Source: Thermoprotei archaeon
GTDB lineage: Archaea; Thermoproteota; Thermoprotei; QMSL01
Direction: 5' to 3'
NCBI GenBank assembly: GCA_003650925.1
Contig: QMSP01000007.1
Span: 18,800-82,799 of the forward strand
Length of the DNA: 64,000 nt
Below are positions 49,600-59,513 of the stretch, in pieces (within the stretch, counting starts at the first letter, position 1; every line of letters starts with the position of its first letter). The notes beneath the pieces were generated by a model, which did no database searches, was not told the origin of the DNA, and was given only the letters and a program-made list of their open reading frames with translations. The position numbers and the translations under genes are program-made.

Positions 49600-50016
49600 G
49601 TGACAGGTCCAGGTCCTGGCAAGATACCTCTTGAAGCCTCAGTGTATCTTGAGCCAGCCCATATGAAGTTAGACGCTGAGGTGTATCTTCATGTCAAGGG
49701 ATACTCTAATGCTAGGGTCACGCACCTAGACATAGAGTATCCAGGCCTAGAGAGAGTAGTAGGTGAGAGTCGCTTCCTCAAGCTGATAGGGCTAACCAAT
49801 GGCTTTGAGGTGAAGCTTATACCCCCTGTTAAAGTTGAGGGAAGGTACATAACTAGACTTGTTGTTAGGTTCAAGGATCTTAGGATCATTGAGCCTGGTG
49901 TGAGTACCATAGCATGGGTTGGAGTAAAACGTGGAGGGATATACATAGGCTTCAGAAAGGAATATGTGAAAGTTCTTGAAGCTGAAGCCATCCGAAGGGG
50001 AATATCCCCCCTCTAG
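49600..50016 (+). CDS. hypothetical beta-rich protein
   Basis: ORF convergent with the downstream AAA ATPase; GTG start. Confidence 0.5.
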   Translation: MTGPGPGKIPLEASVYLEPAHMKLDAEVYLHVKGYSNARVTHLDIEYPGLERVVGESRFLKLIGLTNGFEVKLIPPVKVEGRYITRLVVRFKDLRIIEPGVSTIAWVGVKRGGIYIGFRKEYVKVLEAEAIRRGISPL

Positions 50017-51116
50017 ACAACGGTCAGGGCAAACTTTAGGTTTAGCCATTCACGATACAGCCTATCCTTAAGTGCTAAGCCTTGAGCAGTATCCTCGATA
50101 ACCTCTATGTTCTGTAGCCTCTTAACATAGCTAGCTATGTAGTGATAAGGCTTTCCGATAACATTGGATAACTCCATGATTCCCTTAGGACCCTTAGCAA
50201 GCTCCACTAGAATCCTTGCCAGAACTCTACCATGGCCTGCCTTAGATAACAGTATCTGATGATAGTGTTCAAAATGTCTATGCAGAAGGCCCCAAGGCTC
50301 CCTTAAGGACATGTACACAGCTCTACTAACAACCTCTGAGTCTACAGTCTCCTTGGCTATACCTCTGTATCTTCTTAGGATTTCCATGACTATGATGTGT
50401 ACGTATAGGGGCAGACCTTCGGAAACTTTATGTATCTCATCAAGTGCATCCCTTGAGAATTCCATTTCCTTAGCCATGTTGTTAACGAGTTCAAATACTT
50501 CATCTCTAGTAAGCTTCATCACCCTCTTCATCGTAAAACTGTCCATGGCCGTCCCGTATATACTCCTTACTAATCTAGGGGATAAAGTAGAACACACCAA
50601 GGATATTGACGAAGAGTTAGTTATTAGGTCAAGGAATTCCATGGGAGTTATCCTTACATCGGAATATCTGAAGAGAGGTCTCAATTCCTCAACGTCATCC
50701 AGCAGCATGATGCAGCATCTATCCATATGTTCAAAGGCCTTATCTGCATGCTCCAACACTTCCTCTATGTTCTGCGCCCTCATCAGAGGTGTTATGTAGC
50801 CCGTCCTGGCCTGTAGCTCTTCTAAGCACTTGACAAAGGCCTCTCTAAGCAAATTTAAGAGGTCTCCTGGCATGAATACTCTATCGCATGGTATGTATAT
50901 CACCTTGATTCCTCTCCTTCTCAATCTTCTCATCAGTGATAGTAATATACTTGTCTTACCTATTCCTATAGGGCCGTAGATTACGTAGTTACACTTGACA
51001 TTCTCCATTACTCCCATTACTCCTTTACCGACTTCTTCAAGTAGCTCAGACCTAAAGGGGAGCTCTTCGGCTATGATAGGAACCCAAGGTGATGGAGTAG
51101 ACATCGGATCTAACAC
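50013..51116 (-). CDS. archaeal P-loop (STAND/AAA) ATPase
   Basis: YVIYGPIGIGKTSILLSLMRRLRRRGIKVIYIPCD; CCIMLLDDVEEL; C-terminal wHTH-like. Confidence 0.82.
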   Translation of the reverse strand: MLDPMSTPSPWVPIIAEELPFRSELLEEVGKGVMGVMENVKCNYVIYGPIGIGKTSILLSLMRRLRRRGIKVIYIPCDRVFMPGDLLNLLREAFVKCLEELQARTGYITPLMRAQNIEEVLEHADKAFEHMDRCCIMLLDDVEELRPLFRYSDVRITPMEFLDLITNSSSISLVCSTLSPRLVRSIYGTAMDSFTMKRVMKLTRDEVFELVNNMAKEMEFSRDALDEIHKVSEGLPLYVHIIVMEILRRYRGIAKETVDSEVVSRAVYMSLREPWGLLHRHFEHYHQILLSKAGHGRVLARILVELAKGPKGIMELSNVIGKPYHYIASYVKRLQNIEVIEDTAQGLALKDRLYREWLNLKFALTVV

Positions 51117-51215
51117 TTATAATGTTAGATTTTAAATCTAGCATTTTATCTTTAACAGTAATATTTAAACGCAGACGTAGTCTGCATCATCATAGGCTAG
51201 AGATACATGATGATA
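51110..51215. promoter_or_regulatory. cluster of inverted repeats between divergent genes
   Basis: ctaacacttataatgttag, tagattttaaatcta, gcagacgtagtctgc, atcatcat..atgatgat. Confidence 0.5.
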
Positions 51216-51229
51216 GGTGGTGAACATAT

Positions 51230-51817
51230 ATGAGCTTGGAGCTCCAGGTAATGGATTATGTTAAGAAGGCCTTAAAGGGCATGGAGCCTCATGGATTTGA
51301 ACACACCATGAGGGTCTACAAGCTCACCATGAAGTTGGCTCAGGCATATCAAGGCAAGGTTGACCTTGAGGTACTGAAGCTTGCAGCTCTACTTCACGAT
51401 ATAGGCAGACCTCTTGAGGAGACTGTGAAGGAGCACCATGCCATAATAAGCTCTAGGATTGCTAGAGAAGTACTGAGGGAGTATGGAGCTAGAGATGAGA
51501 TCATAGAGAGGATAGTTGAGGCCATAATATCACACAGCTATAGCTTGAAGATCAGGCCACGCACATTAGAGGCCATGATACTCTCTGATGCTGATAAACT
51601 GGATGCCATGGGGGCCATAGGCATAGCTCGCTGCTTCATGGAGTCAGGCAAGAGAGGAAGGAGCCTAGAGGAGAGCCTTAAACACTTCTATGAAAAGCTC
51701 CTAAGGCTCAAAGACATGATGTACACTGAGGAGGCCAAGTCTCTTGCTGAGAAACGCCATAAGTTCATGGTCGAATTCCTGAAACAGCTAAGGGAAGAGA
51801 TTGAGGCTTTAAGCTAA
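51230..51817 (+). CDS. HD-domain phosphohydrolase
   Basis: HGFEHTMRVYKLTMKLAQ; LAALLHDIGRPLEETVKEHH; LSDADKLDAMGAIGIAR. Confidence 0.88.
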   Translation: MSLELQVMDYVKKALKGMEPHGFEHTMRVYKLTMKLAQAYQGKVDLEVLKLAALLHDIGRPLEETVKEHHAIISSRIAREVLREYGARDEIIERIVEAIISHSYSLKIRPRTLEAMILSDADKLDAMGAIGIARCFMESGKRGRSLEESLKHFYEKLLRLKDMMYTEEAKSLAEKRHKFMVEFLKQLREEIEALS

Positions 51818-51849
51818 GCTTTATAGGTCTCCACGACTCATCAGTATAT

Positions 51850-51906
51850 GGCGATGAAGAGACCTCACGGTAGCTGAAGGATGACGAAACGCGCCTCCTA
51901 TGAGCC
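51850..51906 (+). ncRNA. C/D-box-like sRNA candidate with degenerate boxes/spacing (sR-G)
   Basis: GGC-GCGAUGA-16-CUGA-AGGAUGA-15-AUGA-GCC; TTTATAGG 31 nt upstream; no protein gene downstream on plus. Confidence 0.42.
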
Positions 51907-52151
51907 GCAATTAGCTCTCTCAAGTATCATAATTCTCAAAGCTGGAGTACTCTGGCTATCCCAACCAGCAGCAGGGAGAGACATTAGATCTGCCTTCCAC
52001 CCTCCCCCCATCATAAAACATGTCATGGGTATTATCAACCTTTCATGGTATAATGAATTGGTGTTGCCCTGTCTCAGCACCTGATTTCTCAACTACCTCT
52101 AGGCTTCTCTCAGAACATCAGGGCGTGAAACATATCTTTCACGACACCAAG

Positions 52152-52970
52152 TCAAGGCCCTCTAGACCTCCTCAGACCTGCAATTCTCAGCTTAAATATA
52201 ATCTCAACTAGGACTATTATTACTATGACTATGGCAAGGTATAGAGTTGTAGCCACGCCTTCAGCCTTTCTTGCATAGTAGAGGTTTATGAAAGTCTTAT
52301 TGGCGTTAGTGAGGTAGGAAATGAATCCATACATGGTAGCCAGTCCATTTACACGACTCATGTACTCGTGAAAAAGCTGTGGGCTTCTTGGATCAGCATA
52401 TGCCAGGATGAGTACGCTGATGTTGTATTTGAGGGCCATCTCCTTAATACTCTCAGCGAAGCGTATGAGTCTATTCATCTCGTCCTCATCAAACATGAAG
52501 TACCCTTTCTTGGACGGATCATAAAAGCTTCCGAACTCATCTATCAGCACAAAGTCAAGGTGTGGTATAACCTCTTCAATGACATCTGGGGGATAATCCC
52601 TCGACCTAACCATAACCCCTATTAGCATGGGCTCAGCTTGTAGCTCCTGAATGATGCTGATTGCTTGTAAATATCTCATGTTATCGTCGTAGATGAGAAT
52701 ACCATCGTAGTGTTCCCGAATAATGTGCTTCAGATACTGCGAAATCCCATCTAGGTCTAGATGACTGAGGTCAGCATAAGCTATGACCTTGCATCCTCTC
52801 TGCTTAAGGGAGCTGACTAAGCTCATGTTCCAGATGGGCTTAAGTATAACAACGTCGAACCTAGCCAGAAGCTCTTCATTCCAACTATCCCCTAGGTATA
52901 TTACATAGTTTGCTGTGCTGTTACTGAGCAGCACTAGTGTGACCATGAGGAGAAGCCATGCTGACCTCAT
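52152..52970 (-). CDS. extracellular GH114-like (TIM-barrel) protein with C-terminal TM anchor
   Basis: Signal peptide; VVILKPIWNMSLVSSLKQRGCKVIAYADLS; GILIYDDNMRYL; LDFVLIDEFGSFYD; C-terminal TM. Confidence 0.6.
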   Translation of the reverse strand: MRSAWLLLMVTLVLLSNSTANYVIYLGDSWNEELLARFDVVILKPIWNMSLVSSLKQRGCKVIAYADLSHLDLDGISQYLKHIIREHYDGILIYDDNMRYLQAISIIQELQAEPMLIGVMVRSRDYPPDVIEEVIPHLDFVLIDEFGSFYDPSKKGYFMFDEDEMNRLIRFAESIKEMALKYNISVLILAYADPRSPQLFHEYMSRVNGLATMYGFISYLTNANKTFINLYYARKAEGVATTLYLAIVIVIIVLVEIIFKLRIAGLRRSRGP

Positions 52971-52998
52971 GAATATACTCCACTCTCCTCCTCACTAC

Positions 52999-53853
52999 TC
53001 ATGGCAAAGGTGTGCTCTTCCTAATCTTAAGGCCTAGAACCTTTGAGCTGGGGTCTATGCTGAGATTGCTCGCATAGTATATACCTCTTCTTACTTCACA
53101 CTCTGGTCCAATTATGACCTCATCTCCTATGACCTCATCACAGACGGTGTACTCTATGTAGACTCTCCTTCCCTCAATTCTCTTAGCCTCAAGCACTACT
53201 CTCTCACCTCTTCTACTTATCCCTATGAGCTCTATCCCTAGAACTCGGATGCTGAGGCTCTTCTCCTTCTCTCTTCTTATATCAACCTCGCTTCTCCCTC
53301 TTATTGTCCCTCCTACACGAGATGCACCTATCATTCTAAGGATGAATCTATCACATTCTACGTCCTCTTCAGTCCTTAAGCTGCCTTTTATCTCTACATA
53401 GCCTGCACTGATGCTTCTAGCTCTTACGTTTCCAGCCACCCTCACATTATGGCCTCTTATGTTCCCCACCACTATCAGGCTTCCATGTGACTTCAAGTCA
53501 CTAACCTCCATGTCTCCTGAGAATCTAGCTGAGCCAGAGGTCTTGATGGTATGAGCTGATATGTTGTCACCTAGAAACCTTCCTGAAACACTGAGAGCTC
53601 TTAGCCTCAAATGGCCTCTTGCCTTACCAGAGCCTGATATGCGTAGCTCTCCTGCCTCATAGCTACCTGCTCCTGATATGGTAACCCTCATCTCCCCTAT
53701 GGATATGTTGCCTGAGCCGCTGATCCTAAAGCTTGTTTTTTCAAGCATATGCCTAATGGCTTCGCTCCTCTTTCTACTCTCTATATTTCCCAGCCTCCTC
53801 TCTCCATCATTGGTATTATGTGAGACAGGAGATAAACATTTCTCCGCAAGCAT
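52999..53853 (-). CDS. bactofilin/YvlB-like beta-helical repeat protein
   Basis: Repeated SGSGNISIGEMRVTISGAGSYEAGELRISGSGKARGHLRL...VVGNIRGHNVRVAGNVRARSI. Confidence 0.65.
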   Translation of the reverse strand: MLAEKCLSPVSHNTNDGERRLGNIESRKRSEAIRHMLEKTSFRISGSGNISIGEMRVTISGAGSYEAGELRISGSGKARGHLRLRALSVSGRFLGDNISAHTIKTSGSARFSGDMEVSDLKSHGSLIVVGNIRGHNVRVAGNVRARSISAGYVEIKGSLRTEEDVECDRFILRMIGASRVGGTIRGRSEVDIRREKEKSLSIRVLGIELIGISRRGERVVLEAKRIEGRRVYIEYTVCDEVIGDEVIIGPECEVRRGIYYASNLSIDPSSKVLGLKIRKSTPLP

Positions 53854-53908
53854 TGATAGCAGTACTTGGTCACGTAGTCAACAATATATATTCAAGTATC
53901 TGAATATT

Positions 53909-55942
53909 ATGATGCGAGTAGATATGGGGAAAGCTGAGAGGCTGTTAAGAAGAACTGGCAAGCATAGAGCCGGGGGAATGCCACAAGTCAGGACCAGTGA
54001 TGGTCATATGGTGACTTGGAGGCGCAAGTTCATAGTCGAGCAACTATTAAGAGAAACCAAGCTTACGGAGGAATTCTTCAAGGTTCAGGCCATAACAAAG
54101 GGAGAGGCTGAGAAGGTAGCTAAGACAGTCGAGGATAAGATAAGAAGCCTAGGCTTGAAGTTTGTCAGTGCTCCTCTGATAAGAGAGATGGTCAACAATG
54201 TCCTCTTAGAGCTCTCCGAGGAGGATCCTAGGTTTGCACTATATAGAAATGTCTGTACTCGATGTGGAGCTCCAGTGTATGATGTCTATCAAATATTCAC
54301 CGGAAGATCCAAGTATGTTGGGGATGACTATCAGAAAATAAGTCCTGAACTATCTCATAGGAGACTAGCTGATTTAACAGCCAAGGAAGCAACTCTTCTC
54401 CTTCTCCCTCCTAGTGTAGCTGACTCTCACCTTAGAGGCGATATTCACATTCATCAGCTTGAGTACTTCTGTACACGTCCTGCCTGTCAAGCACTTGACC
54501 TGAGGTACTTCCTATACTATGGGCTTACAACAGGAGGAGAAGGGCAACTGATAAGCGGTATAGGCCCTCCTAAGAGCCCCTACTCAGCATGTATGGTAGC
54601 AGTTTATGCACTGCTCATGGGCTGTGCCTATCATTCGCTTGGTGTCAGCCTTCTAGACCTCCTCATCATGCTGGCACCCTACATGGCCAAGTTAAGTCAG
54701 GAGCAGGCTGAAGAGCTTTTAAGACTCCTCCTGATGGGCCTCTCTCAGTCCCTTCCTCTCCAAGGAAGGCGACTACTTAACTCAAGCATTCAACTTTCCC
54801 CCATCGTTACTAATCCTTGGCATAGAGCTCCTGTAGTAATGGCTGGAAGCGTGTGTGATGATGTATATGGCAATTATGAGGAGGTGGTTAGAAAGCTCTT
54901 CCTCAGCTTCATGAGGATCCTTTTCAAGAGCCTTCATGAAGGAGGGTACATCAGAGTTCCAAGAGTGGACCTCGTCTTGAATAGCAAGGTCCTGAATGAA
55001 GTAGATGACGACATTGCGAGAATTTTGTTGAAAGCTGTACGCCATGGAGTCCCTCTCTTTGTGAACAATCTATCTGCCTTGGAGAGAGCTATTGAGTGCT
55101 ACTGCTGCTTCTATCACTTCCAAGAGAGCTCCTCCACCACAGACTTTGAAGACTGCGTGGAATTCAAAGGAGGAAAACACTTCAGCTTAGGCGCCAAGCA
55201 GGTGGTCTCAATAAACATGCCCAGGTTGGCATATAAAGCTAAGGGAGATGATGATAAACTTCTGGAGTATGCTCGTAGAGCTGTAGACCTATGTATTAAT
55301 GTGTTCAAGACCAAGGAGGAGTGGCTTCGCAGAATGATGAGGGCAGGCCGCCTCTTCTTCCTCCAAAATAGACCTCCTGATCCTCGTGATGAAAGACGAA
55401 GAGGAGAGCCTCTTACTTACTTCGAGAAGCTCGACTATGTCGTCGCTCTGATAGGTTTTGAGGAGATGCTCAAGTTCCATACTGGCCATTCTCCCTTTGA
55501 GGATAGGTCTTGTCTAGTTTTTGCCATCAAGCTCCTTGATGAACTAAGAAGATATGCTGAGCTATGGCAGGCCAAGGGCATTAGAATAAGGTTTGCAATG
55601 CCTCCCCATGGGGAAGGCAATCAAAGGCTAGCCGTCTGTGATCTTGTAATTCCAAGCTATAGGTATTCAGCAAAAAAGGCTGTTAAGGGAAGAATTGATG
55701 AAGCAAGCAAAATGCTGAGAAGAGGCGTTAGAGACCTTCCTGTATATTACACCTCGGAGATTAAGGTCAGAATTAGTGAGAGGAGAAGACTGGAGCATGT
55801 GGCACATGTAACATCTAGGCTAGATGGAGGAGCCCAGATAGGCATTGTTATAGACCATGATGTAGATGAGGATTTGCTAAGAAGATATTTAGCGTATTTA
55901 ATAGACAAACTTAACCTTGAACACTTTTATATTCAGATGTAG
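53909..55942 (+). CDS. anaerobic ribonucleotide reductase (NrdD)-like protein with ATP-cone, lacking C-terminal Zn/glycyl-radical module
   Basis: ATP-cone MPQVRTSDGHMVTWRRKFIVEQLLRE..; HLRGDIHIHQLEYFCTRPACQALDLRYFLYYGL; ends ..GGAQIGIVIDHDVDEDLLRRYLAYLIDKLNLEHFYIQM. Confidence 0.78.
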   Translation: MMRVDMGKAERLLRRTGKHRAGGMPQVRTSDGHMVTWRRKFIVEQLLRETKLTEEFFKVQAITKGEAEKVAKTVEDKIRSLGLKFVSAPLIREMVNNVLLELSEEDPRFALYRNVCTRCGAPVYDVYQIFTGRSKYVGDDYQKISPELSHRRLADLTAKEATLLLLPPSVADSHLRGDIHIHQLEYFCTRPACQALDLRYFLYYGLTTGGEGQLISGIGPPKSPYSACMVAVYALLMGCAYHSLGVSLLDLLIMLAPYMAKLSQEQAEELLRLLLMGLSQSLPLQGRRLLNSSIQLSPIVTNPWHRAPVVMAGSVCDDVYGNYEEVVRKLFLSFMRILFKSLHEGGYIRVPRVDLVLNSKVLNEVDDDIARILLKAVRHGVPLFVNNLSALERAIECYCCFYHFQESSSTTDFEDCVEFKGGKHFSLGAKQVVSINMPRLAYKAKGDDDKLLEYARRAVDLCINVFKTKEEWLRRMMRAGRLFFLQNRPPDPRDERRRGEPLTYFEKLDYVVALIGFEEMLKFHTGHSPFEDRSCLVFAIKLLDELRRYAELWQAKGIRIRFAMPPHGEGNQRLAVCDLVIPSYRYSAKKAVKGRIDEASKMLRRGVRDLPVYYTSEIKVRISERRRLEHVAHVTSRLDGGAQIGIVIDHDVDEDLLRRYLAYLIDKLNLEHFYIQM

Positions 55943-55991
55943 CATTCCATTAAGGCTTATTTGGGTGATAACTTAGTGTTAATGTCGAGGT

Positions 55992-56849
55992 GTGGGTTTG
56001 CTACTAGTAGTGATGATATTGCTAACCTTAGCACAGCCCGCACTCACTCAATGGACCATCAAGAGCTTGACTATAGAGCTATACCCTGATGGCGCAGCCA
56101 TGGTCAGTTACCTGATAGAAGTCTACGATGGGGTAGGTATGCTTAACATAACTCTTCTAGGCGTGCCTGAGTTCCTCATTGTATCTGATGATGAAGGCAA
56201 CCCTTTACACTATGAGCTCTACGATGATATGATCTCGATCCTTCTGATGGGCTCAAGATATGTGAATGTGACATATTACACCATGTCGCTAACCTTCAAA
56301 GAAGGAGAAGTATGGAAGCTAAGTGTAAGCGAGGTGCCCACTGAGCACATCGTGGTATTGCCTGAAGGAGCGAAGGTAGTTGGACTAACAGAGATACCTC
56401 TGAGCATTGAAATAGTAGATGGTAGAACAAGGCTCATAATGCCAAAGGGCACTTATGAGATAGAGTACGTAGTCCCCATAACTCCTCCTATAAAGCCTCC
56501 TGAGGAGAAGCCTCCAGAGACGCCTCCTAAAGAAGCTCCACCCCCTTCGCAAGAAAGGCCTGCTCTTGACATGTGGCTGCTGATTTTAGCTATAGTAGTG
56601 GCCATAGTCGTCATACTCACCATAATCGCCATAGAGAGGAGGAGAAGGTTAAGCTCTGAAATAAGTGAAGAGGAGAGGGAGATCTTGAATGCTTTGAAGA
56701 GGTTGGGCGGAGAAGCTTATCAGTATGAGGTTGCCAGGATGGTCAATCTACCCAAGACCACGCTGTGGCGTCATGTAAGAAGACTTGCCGATAAGGGCTT
56801 AATAGAGATAGAGAAGCGTGGTAGGCAGAACTACCTTAAGCTAAGGTAA
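55992..56849 (+). CDS. membrane-anchored wHTH transcription regulator with extracytoplasmic domain
   Basis: Signal, Pro-rich linker, TM LLILAIVVAIVVILTIIAI, then EEEREILNALKRLGGEAYQYEVARMVNLPKTTLWRHVRRLADKGLIEIEKRG. Confidence 0.8.
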   Translation: MGLLLVVMILLTLAQPALTQWTIKSLTIELYPDGAAMVSYLIEVYDGVGMLNITLLGVPEFLIVSDDEGNPLHYELYDDMISILLMGSRYVNVTYYTMSLTFKEGEVWKLSVSEVPTEHIVVLPEGAKVVGLTEIPLSIEIVDGRTRLIMPKGTYEIEYVVPITPPIKPPEEKPPETPPKEAPPPSQERPALDMWLLILAIVVAIVVILTIIAIERRRRLSSEISEEEREILNALKRLGGEAYQYEVARMVNLPKTTLWRHVRRLADKGLIEIEKRGRQNYLKLR

Positions 56850-57413
56850 AGTGCCTCTATAATACTCCTTTATGGTCTTCTTGATCTCCTCAAGGCTTCT
56901 TATAACATTTCTAGCCTTCTCAATCTCCTTATCAATAAGGGCTTCAAGAGCCTTCAGCCCTTTCAGCGTTATGTAGATTCTTCCCTTCTCGATCATAACG
57001 AAGCCCTTGTTCATCAACTTCTTTATGCAATTCTCCGCTTCGAGAGGGCTTACCTTCAGGAGCTTAGCCTCCTCAAGTGCAGTATCTATGCTGATTGGCA
57101 TTCTAAGCCTTACTATAGATATGAGGATCGCCTTGGAGAAGTTGTCTGAGATCGCCCTTAGGTCGCTTGAGCTTATGGCTCTCACTTCTCGCCCTGGCCT
57201 AACGAATCCATATAGCGCTCGCTCCTTAAGCTTGAGATATTCTGTATACAGAAGACAGGCTGGATACACCGTGATGTAGAAGATAAGCCTTTTATGAGGA
57301 GGCAGCTCAAGGGCAGCCTTCCTAAGATAGGAGAGAGCCTCTTTTGCTTCAGCATAGGTGTCGGCATCTAGAATACCTTTTATCAGCCTTCTGATCCTAC
57401 TATAGACCTCCAA
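56841..57413 (-). CDS. wHTH-like protein
   Basis: DTALEEAKLLKVSPLEAENCIKKLMNKGFVMIEKGRIYITLKGLKAL. Confidence 0.55.
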   Translation of the reverse strand: MEVYSRIRRLIKGILDADTYAEAKEALSYLRKAALELPPHKRLIFYITVYPACLLYTEYLKLKERALYGFVRPGREVRAISSSDLRAISDNFSKAILISIVRLRMPISIDTALEEAKLLKVSPLEAENCIKKLMNKGFVMIEKGRIYITLKGLKALEALIDKEIEKARNVIRSLEEIKKTIKEYYRGTLP

Positions 57414-57497
57414 GCAAGCCCCTTATGAACCTCACTAGAGGTTAGTATTAAGCTTACCTTTGGGGATAAACTAATAGTACTGGGGGCTTGACCAGAA

Positions 57498-59513
57498 ATG
57501 GATCGCAGGGCTCATATAGTCATAGGTGTGCTAATCCTACTAACGGCTCTAGAGCTGGCTCTTCCCATGGCCTACTCCATGGACAGCATAGTATGGATCA
57601 AGGTATACGCACCTGCAGTTACCAGGACTGAGAAAGGGTTTGAAGGCGTGGTCACCGAGATCTTTATTGGAATAGGCCCTGGCTCAGGCGAAGTATACAT
57701 ATCAACCTTGCCCTTGACTGAGATAGACATGCAAGCATCAGCAAGAGTAGCAGCCATGGTAGCGTGTGAACTAGCTGGTGAGAACTTCTACAGGTACAAC
57801 TTCTATGTAAAGGTAAGAGCTCCAGCGCCTATAATGGGAGGACCTTCAGCTGGTGCTGTGATGACAGTAGCCATGGTTGCTCTCCTCAAGAACCTTGAGC
57901 TAAGGAAAGATATCATGATGACTGGTATGATAAACCCTGATGGTACGATAGGACCTGTTGGGGGAATATATGAGAAAGCGGAGGCTGCACATAAGCTAGG
58001 AGTTAAAGTCTTCCTTATACCTTATGGTCAAGAGGTTGTAACTCGCCAGGAGATAGTTAGGAGGAGGATAGGCCCCTTTATAATAGAGGAGACCAAGACC
58101 ATTTCATTAAACATCACGGAGTACGCTATGAAGCATTGGGGAATGAGGATTATAGAAGTGTTCGACATCCGAGAGGCTATGTACTACTTTACAGGTTTGA
58201 GAATAACATCTCCCCCCGTTGAGGAGTTTGAATCTCCGAAAGTATACTTGGAGGTAACCAGCTGGCTTTTCAATAGGCTTCTACAAAACTACACAAGCCT
58301 GCTGACAGAGGTTGAGAAGGCTAGGAATCAGGCGGAGGGCTTCATGAGGAAGGAGCTTGATAGAATATTGAACAGAGCAGAGGCTCTTATAGAAGAAGCT
58401 AAGGCTAGAGCCGATGAGATGAAGTTTTATGTAGCAGCTTCAAAGGCTTTCCAAGCCATAATACTCTGCCAATACGCTAAGTACTACGTTGAGCTCATAA
58501 GCCATGGCGAAGAAGCCCTAGCTGATGTGGTGGAGGAGGTAAGGTACCTCCTAGACATGGCACGTAATGTAGTGAACTCCTCAACAGTCATCACTATAAA
58601 TGCCCTTGAGCTGCTGTTAGCTGCCAAGATAAGATTGAGAGAGGCTGAAGAGATATATGATGAAGCCATAAGGGCTTATCGCAAGGGGGATTACGCAGGG
58701 TCAATGTATAGGCTTGCGTTCTCTAAGTGGAGAGCTGTGACCGCAATTGAATGGTTCAAAGTTGCCGTGAGGTTCGGAGCTGGAGCAATGGTCAACCTAA
58801 CTTCGCTCAAGACTCTTATTGAGAACTATTTATACGAGGCCTTAACCGTATCCTCTTATGCTTATACAGTGCTTAGCCAAGCTGGGGCTATGAGCGAGGC
58901 ATTACAGCTAGCAGAAGAGGCTATGGAATTTGTAGATAAGGCCAAAGAGTCCTTCTTCAAGGGAGATCTCCTCCTCTCCTTAGCTGAATCCATAGAGGCT
59001 CTTTCAAGAGCTAGCGTAGCTATGAATCTCCTAAACATCAATCCTCAAGCACTCAGACTACACATAGAGCTTCTATCACGCTTATCGCTTATCAGCATAC
59101 ATGAATGCCTCAATGCCAACATACTCCCCTTCATGGCACTATGCTATCAGGAATATGCCCTTGAAATAAGAGATCCTGCCGTTTCAATGATCTTCTACAG
59201 GAGCTCTGCCATCTATGCTAAGATCTTACTTTCGCTTCTAGGAGTGCATGCAAGGCCCGCAGAGATCGTTGAAAAACCATCTGTAAGTCCGAGTAGGAAG
59301 CCCTCTTCTGAAGGTAGTTCTCATGTTAGAGAAGGCTCTGAAGGATATCTGTCTGAAGTAGAGGAGCTAATCAACGAACTGCTGAGGCTGTTCAACCTAT
59401 TCACTAAATATCTATACATGTATAGAGAGGTTGTTCTGACATGCATCATCATAGTGCTCCTAGTAGTAGTAACCGTGCTAGTCCTTGCTGCTCCTAGGAG
59501 GACTAACAGATGA
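57498..59513 (+). CDS. Lon (S16)-type protease domain protein without AAA, signal peptide and C-terminal TM
   Basis: MGGPSAGAVMTVAMVALL; GTIGPVGGIYEKAEAAHKLGV (Ser-Lys dyad context); C-terminal VVLTCIIIVLLVVVTVLVLAA. Confidence 0.85.
   Translation: MDRRAHIVIGVLILLTALELALPMAYSMDSIVWIKVYAPAVTRTEKGFEGVVTEIFIGIGPGSGEVYISTLPLTEIDMQASARVAAMVACELAGENFYRYNFYVKVRAPAPIMGGPSAGAVMTVAMVALLKNLELRKDIMMTGMINPDGTIGPVGGIYEKAEAAHKLGVKVFLIPYGQEVVTRQEIVRRRIGPFIIEETKTISLNITEYAMKHWGMRIIEVFDIREAMYYFTGLRITSPPVEEFESPKVYLEVTSWLFNRLLQNYTSLLTEVEKARNQAEGFMRKELDRILNRAEALIEEAKARADEMKFYVAASKAFQAIILCQYAKYYVELISHGEEALADVVEEVRYLLDMARNVVNSSTVITINALELLLAAKIRLREAEEIYDEAIRAYRKGDYAGSMYRLAFSKWRAVTAIEWFKVAVRFGAGAMVNLTSLKTLIENYLYEALTVSSYAYTVLSQAGAMSEALQLAEEAMEFVDKAKESFFKGDLLLSLAESIEALSRASVAMNLLNINPQALRLHIELLSRLSLISIHECLNANILPFMALCYQEYALEIRDPAVSMIFYRSSAIYAKILLSLLGVHARPAEIVEKPSVSPSRKPSSEGSSHVREGSEGYLSEVEELINELLRLFNLFTKYLYMYREVVLTCIIIVLLVVVTVLVLAAPRRTNR

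Noticed and set aside
50311-50799. 162-aa plus ORF
   Set aside because: Antisense to the P-loop ATPase gene; no coding hallmarks.
53678-53908. ORF-track N-terminal extension of the NrdD-like protein
   Set aside because: Antisense to the bactofilin-like gene; ATP-cone begins after the ATG at 53909, which is preceded by a TATA-like tract.
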